Shown here piece after piece: positions 1 to 6,363 of a DNA stretch of 16,552 nt (its first letter is position 1; each line of letters opens with the position of its first letter). The stretch spans positions 1-16,552 of the forward strand of contig DHJK01000056.1 in NCBI GenBank assembly GCA_002404295.1, written 5' to 3'. The stretch comes from Legionellales bacterium UBA4722. GTDB taxonomy: Bacteria > Pseudomonadota > Gammaproteobacteria > DSM-16500. Position numbers and translations under genes: made by a program. A model generated the notes under the pieces. It searched no databases, was not told the origin of the DNA, and saw only the letters and a program-made list of their open reading frames with translations.

Positions 1-105
1 TGATTATATTTTTCTATTTGAGAAATATAATTTAAGAATGAGCGGATAAAATGATTTTTCTAACTTAAATAGAAACGGTTACGAGAGTCACTGGTGCGAA
101 ATTGA

Positions 106-260
106 CAATTACAAGCCCGTCATTACGACTCAGAGCGAAGCGTGTAAGAAGCAACCCAGACTCCTTAGCGCAGATTTCAAGCAAAAAAACTAATCAGCGA
201 TATAAGCCTAGGTTGCGACCCAACGCTTAGCTTTGAGTCGCATTGCCGAGGTTGTAATTG
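106..260. repeat. 155-nt imperfect palindromic dispersed-type element
   Basis: The left arm (106-159) and right arm (208-260) are imperfect reverse complements over their whole length, around a 48-nt centre. The outermost 9 bases pair perfectly (CAATTACAA with TTGTAATTG), as do the blocks CGACTCA/TGAGTCG and AGCGT/ACGCT. The left arm contains CGTCATTACGACTCAGAGCG, which resembles from memory the CGTCATTGCGAG...GCGAAGC repeat scattered in many intracellular-bacterium genomes. That family link is recollection and was not searched. It lies 22 nt beyond the stop codon of the mannonate dehydratase gene, so its RNA could fold at the 3' end of that transcript. I see no coding sequence in bases 1-282. 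Confidence 0.75.
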
Positions 261-282
261 TTAAAAAAAATCAATACCCAAC

Positions 283-1491
283 TTACCAGTTAAATAACGT
301 CGCATCCATCTTACGATTTACTGGCAAATAAGCACGTTCATATGGATATTTAGCAGCTAATTCTTCATTAAAATCAATACCTAAACCTGGTGCATCGCCT
401 GGATACAAATAACCTTTACTAAAGGTATATGCATGAGGGAATACTTCATCGGTTTCTGGTGTATGACGCATATATTCTTGAATACCAAAGTTATTAATAG
501 CGATATCAAAGTGCAATGCAGCCGCCATCGTAACAGGTGACAGATCTGTTGCACCGTGACATCCTGTTTTAATGTGATAAATTTCTGCCATCGCTGCAAT
601 CTTCCTCATCGGGGTGAGACCACCACCATGCACGATTGCCATACGTAAATAATCAATTAATTGTTCTGTAATTAAAATATGTGCATCCCAAACTGTATTA
701 AACACTTCACCTACGGCTAACGGAGTAGTCGTATGTTGACGAATGATGCGGAAGCCTTCTTGTAATTCAGCAGGTACCGTATCTTCTAACCAGAACAGAT
801 GATAAGGCTCTAATTCTTTGCCTAAACGCGCTGCCTCAATCGGTGTAAGGCGATGATGACAATCATGCAACAAATGTGGATCAGAACCATAGGTATCTCG
901 TAATTCTTGAAACAATTTAGGAATATGTGCTAAATATTTCTCGGTCGACCAACGATACTCGGGTGGTAAGCCTTTTTTAGCAGGTTCATAAAATAATTTA
1001 TCTTTAGAAATACCATAGACTTCTTCTAAGCCAGGAACGCCTGTTTGAACACGTACAGCTTGATATCCCATATCTAGATAACGGCCTGCTTCTTCTACCG
1101 TTTCTGAAATCTCAATACCATTCGCATGACCATAAACCATAACCGCTTCACGGCTTTTACCACCTAATAAATTATAAACAGGTGTATTCAACATTTTTCC
1201 TTTGATGTCCCACAATGCCATATCCACTGCAGCGATAGCAGCCATGGTGATTGGACCACGACGCCAATACACACCACGATAGAAATATTGCCAAATATCT
1301 TCAATTTGTTGCGGATCACGACCAATTAAACAAGGAATGACGTGATCTTCTAAATAAGATACAACAGCTAATTCACGACCATTTACAGTACCGTCACCCA
1401 AACCATAGACACCTTGATCTGTGTAAATTTTCAAAGTAACAAAATTACGGCCAGGACTTGTTACAAACACTTTTGCATCAGTAATTTTCAT
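283..1491 (-). CDS. manD: D-mannonate dehydratase (ManD/RspA, enolase superfamily)
   Basis: The 402-residue product matches the usual length of the ManD subgroup of the mandelate racemase branch. These enzymes dehydrate D-mannonate (some also D-gluconate) to 2-keto-3-deoxy-D-gluconate with Mg2+ in the cytoplasm. The expected active-site positions are all present: Arg147 and Tyr159, metal ligands Asp210, Glu236 and Glu262, His212 in DCHHRL, and His312 in CHGATD. Ala314 follows; I recall that Ala rather than Pro here marks the high-activity ManD enzymes, but treat that as recollection. The ATG overlaps the upstream dehydrogenase stop as ATGA (1488-1491), preceded by GGAGA, so translation is probably coupled. 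It is the last gene of the four-gene sugar operon. The family call is firm; the physiological substrate is inferred. Confidence 0.93.
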   Translation of the reverse strand: MKITDAKVFVTSPGRNFVTLKIYTDQGVYGLGDGTVNGRELAVVSYLEDHVIPCLIGRDPQQIEDIWQYFYRGVYWRRGPITMAAIAAVDMALWDIKGKMLNTPVYNLLGGKSREAVMVYGHANGIEISETVEEAGRYLDMGYQAVRVQTGVPGLEEVYGISKDKLFYEPAKKGLPPEYRWSTEKYLAHIPKLFQELRDTYGSDPHLLHDCHHRLTPIEAARLGKELEPYHLFWLEDTVPAELQEGFRIIRQHTTTPLAVGEVFNTVWDAHILITEQLIDYLRMAIVHGGGLTPMRKIAAMAEIYHIKTGCHGATDLSPVTMAAALHFDIAINNFGIQEYMRHTPETDEVFPHAYTFSKGYLYPGDAPGLGIDFNEELAAKYPYERAYLPVNRKMDATLFNW

Positions 1492-2294
1492 TTGTTGTCT
1501 CCATCGTTAGATATTTTCAAATCGTTTAAACGGTTACGGCCAATCACGGGGTATTGCTCCACCTCGTAGACTGCGCCGCTAGTAGGTATTGACTCATCAG
1601 ATAACCAAAATGTCACGTGCGCTGCAACATTATCGGGTGTCTGTAAACGTCCGATAGGTGCATACATCAGTGGAATCCGTGTCTCCCAATCATGCGGTAA
1701 TCCTTCTTGTTGTTTTAAAGCAACTTCATTTTCGGTGGGTGTCCAACCTACATTCAGTTGATTAACACGAATTTTTTCAGAGCCTAGGGAATCAGCTAAA
1801 TTACGCGTCATTGTCATCAACGCGCCTTTAGACATGGAATAGCACAATAGATCAGGCTGACCGCAATAAGCATTAATAGAACCGATATTGACAATACTGC
1901 CACCGTTCACTTGTTTACGAAAAATGTTAGTCACTTCTTGGCTTAAAAAAAGAGGCGCTTTTACATTAATATTCATAATACGATCAAATAATTCAATACT
2001 AGCTGTATCAATATCATTACGAGGATAGATGGCTGCATTATTGACCAAACCATGAATAGTGCCGTATGTGTCAATGGTCGCATTTATAATCTTTTTGCAA
2101 CTCGAAAAATCTTCTAATGAAGCAATGACATATTGCGCAGCAGCGCCTAATTCATCGCACATTTTTTTAATACGAACTTCATCACGACCGTGCAACATCA
2201 CTTTTGCACCTTGTGCCACACATCGACGTGCAATAGCAGCGCCAATACCGGTCGTTGAACCCGTAATTAAAATAATTTTGTCTTTTAATAACAT
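1488..2294 (-). CDS. Short-chain dehydrogenase/reductase, probable sugar or aldonate dehydrogenase
   Basis: This 268-residue classical SDR has the Rossmann motif TGSTTGIG (11-18), NNAA (85-88), Asn110, and the catalytic Ser139, Tyr152 and Lys156 in YSMSK. Cofactor and substrate cannot be read directly; the His-Gly-Arg after beta-2 (HGRD, 35-38) leaves NAD versus NADP open. Two roles fit its place between a sugar porter and ManD. It may oxidise an aldose to the lactone that the SMP-30 protein would open. It may instead interconvert fructuronate and mannonate. The lactonase in the same operon favours the first. The start is ATG with GAGGAAG upstream. The stop overlaps the manD start by 4 nt. 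A 105-nt gap holding a palindromic repeat separates it from the transporter gene. A general oxidoreductase role is certain; the substrate is inference. Confidence 0.85.
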   Translation of the reverse strand: MLLKDKIILITGSTTGIGAAIARRCVAQGAKVMLHGRDEVRIKKMCDELGAAAQYVIASLEDFSSCKKIINATIDTYGTIHGLVNNAAIYPRNDIDTASIELFDRIMNINVKAPLFLSQEVTNIFRKQVNGGSIVNIGSINAYCGQPDLLCYSMSKGALMTMTRNLADSLGSEKIRVNQLNVGWTPTENEVALKQQEGLPHDWETRIPLMYAPIGRLQTPDNVAAHVTFWLSDESIPTSGAVYEVEQYPVIGRNRLNDLKISNDGDNK

Positions 2295-2321
2295 GTACTG
2301 CTTCCTCGTTTTGTAATAACT

Positions 2322-2391
2322 ATTCAGTATTTGTCACTGCGTCCGTCGTGAATGGGCACGTTCACGATTGGGTCAGTGGAACTCGCTGAAT
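2322..2391. repeat. Short (70-nt) internally deleted copy of the palindromic MITE-like element
   Basis: The right side carries CACGTTCACGATTGGGTCAG followed by TGGAACTCGCTGAAT, the same terminal sequence seen in the copies at 10633-10784 and 16425-16552. The left side begins ATTCAG and aligns without gaps to the other end over 31 nt, with a diverged stretch in the middle. The GC-rich inner arms and the 28-nt loop are missing. What remains folds as a hairpin, TCGTGAA (2346-2352) with TTCACGA (2361-2367), inside an outer ACTATTCAG/CTGAATAGT pairing. It begins about 8 nt after the transporter stop and lies inside the sugar operon. Confidence 0.85.
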
Positions 2392-2399
2392 AGTCGCCC

Positions 2400-3839
2400 C
2401 TATTCAACAACCACACCCTCTATCTCCGGCCCCATAGAAGGCAATTCCGGCAACAAATTTTTCTTCCCCAATGTAATACCCAATTGTCTAGGCGCTTTTC
2501 CCGCCCGTAAATTTTTCTCAATCTGCTCCAAAGTACATCCTTTTGTCTCTGGCACCAGAAAATAAACAAACAATACACCTAAAACACACAAAATGGCATA
2601 TATCCAAAACGTTCCACTAATCCCTACTGCATCAATTAATGTTAACAATGTCATCGCAACTAACATGTTAAATGCCCAGCAGCAAGAAATAGCAACACTG
2701 ATACCTACACCACGGATTTGCAGCGGAAAGATTTCAGAAATAACCAACCACATAATAGGCCCTAAGCTCATTGCGAAGCAGGCAATATAAAAGATCATGC
2801 TCCCCACAGTAAGCCAGCGCAAATAAGTCAACTCAGGAAAATAAAATGCAATACTTTGTGCTGCCAAACTAATAAACATACCAGCCAAACCCATCAACAA
2901 TAAAGGACGACGTCCCCAACGATCTATTAAGGGTAATGCAATGACGGTGAATACAACATTAAAAATACCAATCGCAAGCGTGGCTAAAATAGCAGTAGTG
3001 GCTTCACTAAAACCAGCTTGTTGCAAAATGGTAGGCGCATAATAGATGATAGTATTAATACCAGTGACTTGCTGAAAAAATGCAAGCCCTAAACTGATAT
3101 ACATAATAGGGCGTAATCTTTTTGAAAATAACATCCGCCATGTGCCACGTTTTTCTTGAATGCTTTGCTTAATTTCTGTCATCTCACGCGTCACGTCTTC
3201 GGTCGCACGAATATTTTTTAAATTTTCTTCCGCTTCGAGCAACATACCTTTGAAAACCATCCAACGCGGGCTCTCTGGTAAAAAATAAGTACCTACAAAT
3301 AAAATCACAGCGGGTAACACGCCAAATCCTAACATCCAACGCCAATCACCATTTGCTGCAAATATATAATCGATAATATAGGCCAAAATAATGCCTAACG
3401 TAATAGCAAGTTGATTTAGTGAAACTAAAAAACCACGGATGTTAGGAGGTGCGATTTCAGCTAAGTAGAGAGGTGCAGTGAAAGAACCAATTCCAATTGC
3501 CATGCCTAGAATAGCTCGACCAATAATTAAAATCAGATCACTAGGTGCGGCTGCGGTCATCAGAGTACCGATTACAAAAATCACAGAAACAATCACAAGC
3601 GCTTTGCGCCGCCCTATTTCATCTGTCATCTTCCCACTGATGGCTGACCCTAAAAATGCGCCCATTAAAACAGCACTGACAGTGACACCTGTCATCATCG
3701 ACGTAAGATGGAAATCTTTACGTATGAAGAGGATTGCGCCTGATATAACGCCTGTGTCATAACCGAATAACAAACCTGTAATGGCAGCGAAGGCAGAGAT
3801 AAAGTAGACTAAATAATAGGAACGAATCCTAGCCACCAT
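2400..3839 (-). CDS. MFS sugar porter (sugar/H+ symporter family)
   Basis: The protein is a 12-helix major facilitator of the sugar porter family (XylE/AraE/GalP type). It should import a monosaccharide across the inner membrane, probably with protons. Family signatures appear in order: GYDTGVISG with Asp28 in helix 1, GRRK in loop 2-3 (76-79), PESPRW after helix 6 (188-193), QQVTGIN in helix 7 (256-262), DRWGRRP in loop 8-9, and PETKG after helix 12 (430-434). I start it at the ATG at 3839 (479 residues), because AGGGGA lies 9-10 nt upstream. A TTG at 3887 would add 16 residues of no typical transporter character. The gene follows the lactonase gene by 69 nt. The C-terminus ends just before a palindromic repeat. 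The transported sugar cannot be told from sequence. Confidence 0.9.
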   Translation of the reverse strand: MVARIRSYYLVYFISAFAAITGLLFGYDTGVISGAILFIRKDFHLTSMMTGVTVSAVLMGAFLGSAISGKMTDEIGRRKALVIVSVIFVIGTLMTAAAPSDLILIIGRAILGMAIGIGSFTAPLYLAEIAPPNIRGFLVSLNQLAITLGIILAYIIDYIFAANGDWRWMLGFGVLPAVILFVGTYFLPESPRWMVFKGMLLEAEENLKNIRATEDVTREMTEIKQSIQEKRGTWRMLFSKRLRPIMYISLGLAFFQQVTGINTIIYYAPTILQQAGFSEATTAILATLAIGIFNVVFTVIALPLIDRWGRRPLLLMGLAGMFISLAAQSIAFYFPELTYLRWLTVGSMIFYIACFAMSLGPIMWLVISEIFPLQIRGVGISVAISCCWAFNMLVAMTLLTLIDAVGISGTFWIYAILCVLGVLFVYFLVPETKGCTLEQIEKNLRAGKAPRQLGITLGKKNLLPELPSMGPEIEGVVVE

Positions 3840-3908
3840 AATACGTGTTCCCCTTACTTGAAAACCAGATTGCGTACTCTTCCACAATCCGGGGATGAAA
3901 TCAAGGTG

Positions 3909-4802
3909 TTAGCCAACAAATTTTGGCTCTAGCAGCCCCTTAATACCCACATCGACCGCAAACACGCAACCGGCTAAGGGGTCTTGCTTTAACTCCTCTG
4001 CGCTCAACCGTGTACTTGCCGATGTTACATAAAGCGTTGTTAGGTTTGTTCCACCAAAACAACAACTTGTAGGGCGTCGCACAGGCATTTTAATAACGTC
4101 ATCTATCTTCCCATTAGGTAAATAGCGTGTCAGACGCCAACCATCCCAGTGCGCATTCCAGACACCTCCTTCACTATCAACGGTCACACCATCAGGATAG
4201 CCGCTCTCATCAGGTAATTTTGCAAAAATTCTTTTATTTTTTAACGACCCAGCCCCTATATCAAAATCATATTGATAAATAATGCGTGCTGGTGAATTGC
4301 AGACATAAAATATTGTATTATCTGGGCTCCATGCAAAGCCATTTGACACAGCATAACCTTTTGTTATTTCAGTAGAATGCCCCGTCGCATCTAATCGATA
4401 TAATGCGCCTATGTCTGCTTGCTCCGATAAATCTTTAGTCCCCGCCCAAAAGCGTCCGGCACGATCGCACTTTCCATCATTGAACATGACACCATCTGCA
4501 TCCGTCAGTACTGTGTTAATCATAGTGATCTCACCCGATGGCAACGCAATATTCGCATAACCATAACGCATTGCAGCAACTAAGCCACCTGCAGCACGGA
4601 GTGCAATACAGCCTATCTCAGTCGGCATTGACCAGACACGATGTTTTTTTGTCTGTGGATCAAAACAATGTAAGGCTGGTTTTTCAATATCAACCCAATA
4701 TAACACTTGTTCTTCAGGGTCCCAGAGTGGACTTTCACCCAAAAGAGCAGGCTTGTTGTAAATACATTCAATATTTTTATTTAAAACGGCCATTGCATTC
4801 AT
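3909..4802 (-). CDS. SMP-30/gluconolactonase-family sugar lactonase
   Basis: This 297-residue six-bladed beta-propeller matches the SMP-30/regucalcin/gluconolactonase family, which hydrolyses aldonolactones using one divalent metal. The metal and catalytic residues line up with the known pattern: Glu23 in GESPLW, Asn108 in FNDGKCD, Asn154 in SNGFAWSPDN and Asp204 in YPDGVTVD. There is no signal peptide, so it acts in the cytoplasm. It is the first gene of the minus-strand sugar operon, placed to open the lactone made by the dehydrogenase encoded two genes downstream. The start is ATG at 4802, with AGGA about 7 nt upstream; a second in-frame ATG lies at 4793. Its promoter must lie in or beyond the queC relic immediately upstream. 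A TATACT is visible there on the minus strand (4825-4830), but I see no convincing -35 box. Confidence 0.88.
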   Translation of the reverse strand: MNAMAVLNKNIECIYNKPALLGESPLWDPEEQVLYWVDIEKPALHCFDPQTKKHRVWSMPTEIGCIALRAAGGLVAAMRYGYANIALPSGEITMINTVLTDADGVMFNDGKCDRAGRFWAGTKDLSEQADIGALYRLDATGHSTEITKGYAVSNGFAWSPDNTIFYVCNSPARIIYQYDFDIGAGSLKNKRIFAKLPDESGYPDGVTVDSEGGVWNAHWDGWRLTRYLPNGKIDDVIKMPVRRPTSCCFGGTNLTTLYVTSASTRLSAEELKQDPLAGCVFAVDVGIKGLLEPKFVG

Positions 4803-4822
4803 TTTTAATGTCCTAATTCAAG

Positions 4823-5023
4823 TTAGTATAATGTTGGATCTGCCAACCCCGCATCAGCGAATCCTTTTTTGCGATACACACAACTATCACAGCGACCACA
4901 AGAACGACCGTCTGCATCTAATCTATAACAAGAAACCGTCATACTATAATCAATTCCTAACTTCATTCCAACTTGTATAATTTGACTTTTGTTTAACGCT
5001 AATAAAGGCGCATGAATTTTTAT
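4823..5023 (-). pseudogene. queC: queC relic: C-terminal 67 codons of 7-cyano-7-deazaguanine synthase
   Basis: Read on the minus strand from about 5023 to a TAA at 4823-4825, the sequence gives KIHAPLLALNKSQIIQ, then LGIDYSMTVSCYRLDADG, then CGRCDSCVYRKKGFAD and a terminal DPTLY. This is the conserved QueC C-terminus, including the four zinc cysteines of the SCY...CGxCxxC pattern. The frame is closed upstream by TGA at 5024-5026. Everything N-terminal, including the ATP-binding PP-loop, is absent, and bioH coding sequence begins directly at the break. The fragment has no start codon and cannot be functional. QueC converts carboxy-deazaguanine to preQ0 in queuosine synthesis. The junction looks like a deletion or recombination scar. 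The frame is otherwise clean, which suggests a fairly recent loss. Confidence 0.88.
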
Positions 5024-5784
5024 TCATAACTAAAATTCTTCAATAATAATTTTAAAAACTCATTTGTGTGAGATAAAAACGGAATATGCCCCGCTCGTTT
5101 AATCAGCGCACATTGCCCATCAACTAATAAAGGTTTCAAACTAGCAATTACACTGGCCGGCACTAACGTATCCATGCCACCAAAAACATGTAAACTTGGA
5201 ATTTTAATCCGCGACAAATCAGTTCGCAAATCTGTTTCACATAATAAACGTAACCCACCCATTAAAGCTGTCGTTTTCATAGGAGAAAATTGTGTTTTTA
5301 ATTCCGCAAGTAATGCCTGATTTTCAGAACTCCCACGTAATTGAAGTAATAAAAAATCAGATAAAGTTTCTTCATACTGATTGATAAGCCGAGTAGAAAA
5401 TTGATTCAAAACACTTAACGGTACGCCAGGCCAATTTTCATCTCCCGTAAACTTAGGAGCGGCCGCAACAGTGACTAACTGCGTGACTCTCTCCGGATAA
5501 TTTACAGAAACCCACCAAGCAAGCATACCCCCCAGAGACCAGCCCAACCATGCCGCTTTTTCTGGTACAATTTCAAACAAATTTGATGCAATTTCATCAA
5601 AAGTATAATTTTTTGTTAAATCTGGGCTTTTACCAAACCCGGGTAGATCCGGTATAAATAGTTGAAATTTATCAGCAAGATGTGGAACAAGTGGCGACCA
5701 AATACCCGAGTGCCATCCCCACCCATGGAGTAAAACGAGGGGCGCACCCTTCCCAATGACGGTTAAATGGAGTAAATTTGACAT
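5020..5784 (-). CDS. bioH: Pimeloyl-ACP methyl ester carboxylesterase BioH
   Basis: This 254-residue alpha/beta hydrolase is close in length to E. coli BioH (256). It has the oxyanion-region motif HGWGW (20-24), the nucleophile Ser83 in GWSLGG, Asp205 in GGMDTLVP and His233 in AGHIPFLSH, all in the BioH arrangement. BioH removes the methyl group from pimeloyl-ACP methyl ester, ending the disguised fatty-acid stage of biotin synthesis and supplying the substrate for BioF. bioF lies about 600 nt away on the opposite strand, which supports the call over a generic esterase. The start codon has only a weak ribosome site. The last codons touch the queC relic, so its 3' flank has been rearranged, but the C-terminus is of normal length. 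Confidence 0.9.
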   Translation of the reverse strand: MSNLLHLTVIGKGAPLVLLHGWGWHSGIWSPLVPHLADKFQLFIPDLPGFGKSPDLTKNYTFDEIASNLFEIVPEKAAWLGWSLGGMLAWWVSVNYPERVTQLVTVAAAPKFTGDENWPGVPLSVLNQFSTRLINQYEETLSDFLLLQLRGSSENQALLAELKTQFSPMKTTALMGGLRLLCETDLRTDLSRIKIPSLHVFGGMDTLVPASVIASLKPLLVDGQCALIKRAGHIPFLSHTNEFLKLLLKNFSYE

Positions 5785-5806
5785 AGATCAACATCAAAAG
5801 TGAAAT
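5778..5806 (+). promoter_or_regulatory. Candidate sigma-70 promoter for hpf
   Basis: TTGACA (5778-5783) is a perfect -35 box, followed after 17 nt by TGAAAT (5801-5806), a 4-of-6 match to the -10 box. It reads toward hpf, giving a leader of about 115 nt, and its -35 overlaps the bioH start codon on the other strand. Confidence 0.35.
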
Positions 5807-5870
5807 AAGCGACTATACTCATAAATAGAGGATGATAACCCTTAGGAGGCGACATTAAATTCATGCGAGC

Positions 5871-5898
5871 AGTATAAAGATAACCATAAAAACATCAA
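5871..5898 (-). promoter_or_regulatory. Candidate sigma-70 promoter for bioH
   Basis: On the minus strand TTGATG (5893-5898) and TATACT (5871-5876) are separated by 16 nt and point toward bioH, whose start is about 80 nt downstream. It lies between the divergent bioH and hpf genes and would overlap the hpf leader. Confidence 0.4.
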
Positions 5899-5928
5899 GA
5901 TTTATAAATATAAAGAAAGGAGACAGTT

Positions 5929-6306
5929 ATGATTCCAATCCAAATTACAATTCGAGATCTTCCTGGTTCTGCAGCTTTAGAAGAAAACATCCACAAGAAA
6001 GCAGAAAAACTGACGCAGTTTTATCAGCAAATTTTAAGTTGCCGTGTCGTTATTGAATCCCCACAGAAACATAAACATCAGGGCAAGCTGTATAGCGTAC
6101 GTCTGGAGTTAGATGTACCTGGTAAGGAGCTAGTCGTTGACAATAACGAAAGTGAAGATGTTTACATTGGAGTGCGCGACGCGTTTAATGCACTGAAGCG
6201 TCAACTTAGTGATTACGCACATAAACGTCGTGGTGATGTAAAAAATCATGCTACCTCAACACAGGAAAAGAGTGATACATCAACACAAGATCCTCTTGTT
6301 CATTAA
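5929..6306 (+). CDS. hpf: Ribosome hibernation promoting factor (HPF/RaiA family, short form)
   Basis: The 125-residue product has the beta-alpha-beta-beta-beta-alpha fold of the sigma-54 modulation/S30EA family across residues 1-100. The opening is MIPIQITIRDL, the middle strands are basic with LYSVRLELDVPG, and VYIGVRDAFNALKRQL forms the second helix. These proteins bind the 30S decoding centre and inactivate ribosomes in stationary phase. It lacks the C-terminal dimerisation domain of long HPF, so it is the short type. Residues 101-125 form a polar Ser/Thr/Gln-rich tail that may be disordered and is longer than in E. coli HPF (95 residues). The ATG follows a strong AAGGAG. It is transcribed away from bioH and ends at its own terminator. 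Confidence 0.88.
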   Translation: MIPIQITIRDLPGSAALEENIHKKAEKLTQFYQQILSCRVVIESPQKHKHQGKLYSVRLELDVPGKELVVDNNESEDVYIGVRDAFNALKRQLSDYAHKRRGDVKNHATSTQEKSDTSTQDPLVH

Positions 6307-6314
6307 TCTGTCTG

Positions 6315-6345
6315 CCCTCCCCACCTTTGGGGAGGGTATTTTTTT
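6315..6345 (+). terminator. Intrinsic terminator after hpf
   Basis: A perfect 9-bp GC-rich stem, CCCTCCCCA (6315-6323) with TGGGGAGGG (6328-6336), encloses a 4-nt loop and is followed by TATTTTTTT. It starts 9 nt after the hpf stop. bioF begins only about 20 nt further on, so bioF depends on read-through or on a promoter I could not identify. Confidence 0.93.
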
Positions 6346-6363
6346 AATACCTGCGAGTTTTTC

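Noticed and set aside
2..49. Short open plus-strand frame ending in TAA, possible C-terminus of a gene left of the window
   Set aside because: Only 15 codons are visible with no recognisable motif, and AT-rich DNA gives such frames by chance.
72..81. AAACGGTTAC, also at 1528-1537, as a shared regulator site flanking manD
   Set aside because: The second occurrence lies inside SDR coding sequence; two 10-mers in 1.5 kb without symmetry are weak evidence.
3840..3887. Upstream TTG start for the sugar porter adding 16 residues
   Set aside because: The ATG at 3839 has a good AGGGGA site and gives a normal porter N-terminus; the TTG has no comparable site.
5844..5877. AGGAGG followed by a four-codon frame (MRAV) in the hpf leader
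   Set aside because: The spacing to ATG is 13 nt and the peptide is too short to separate from chance; no attenuator structure is seen.
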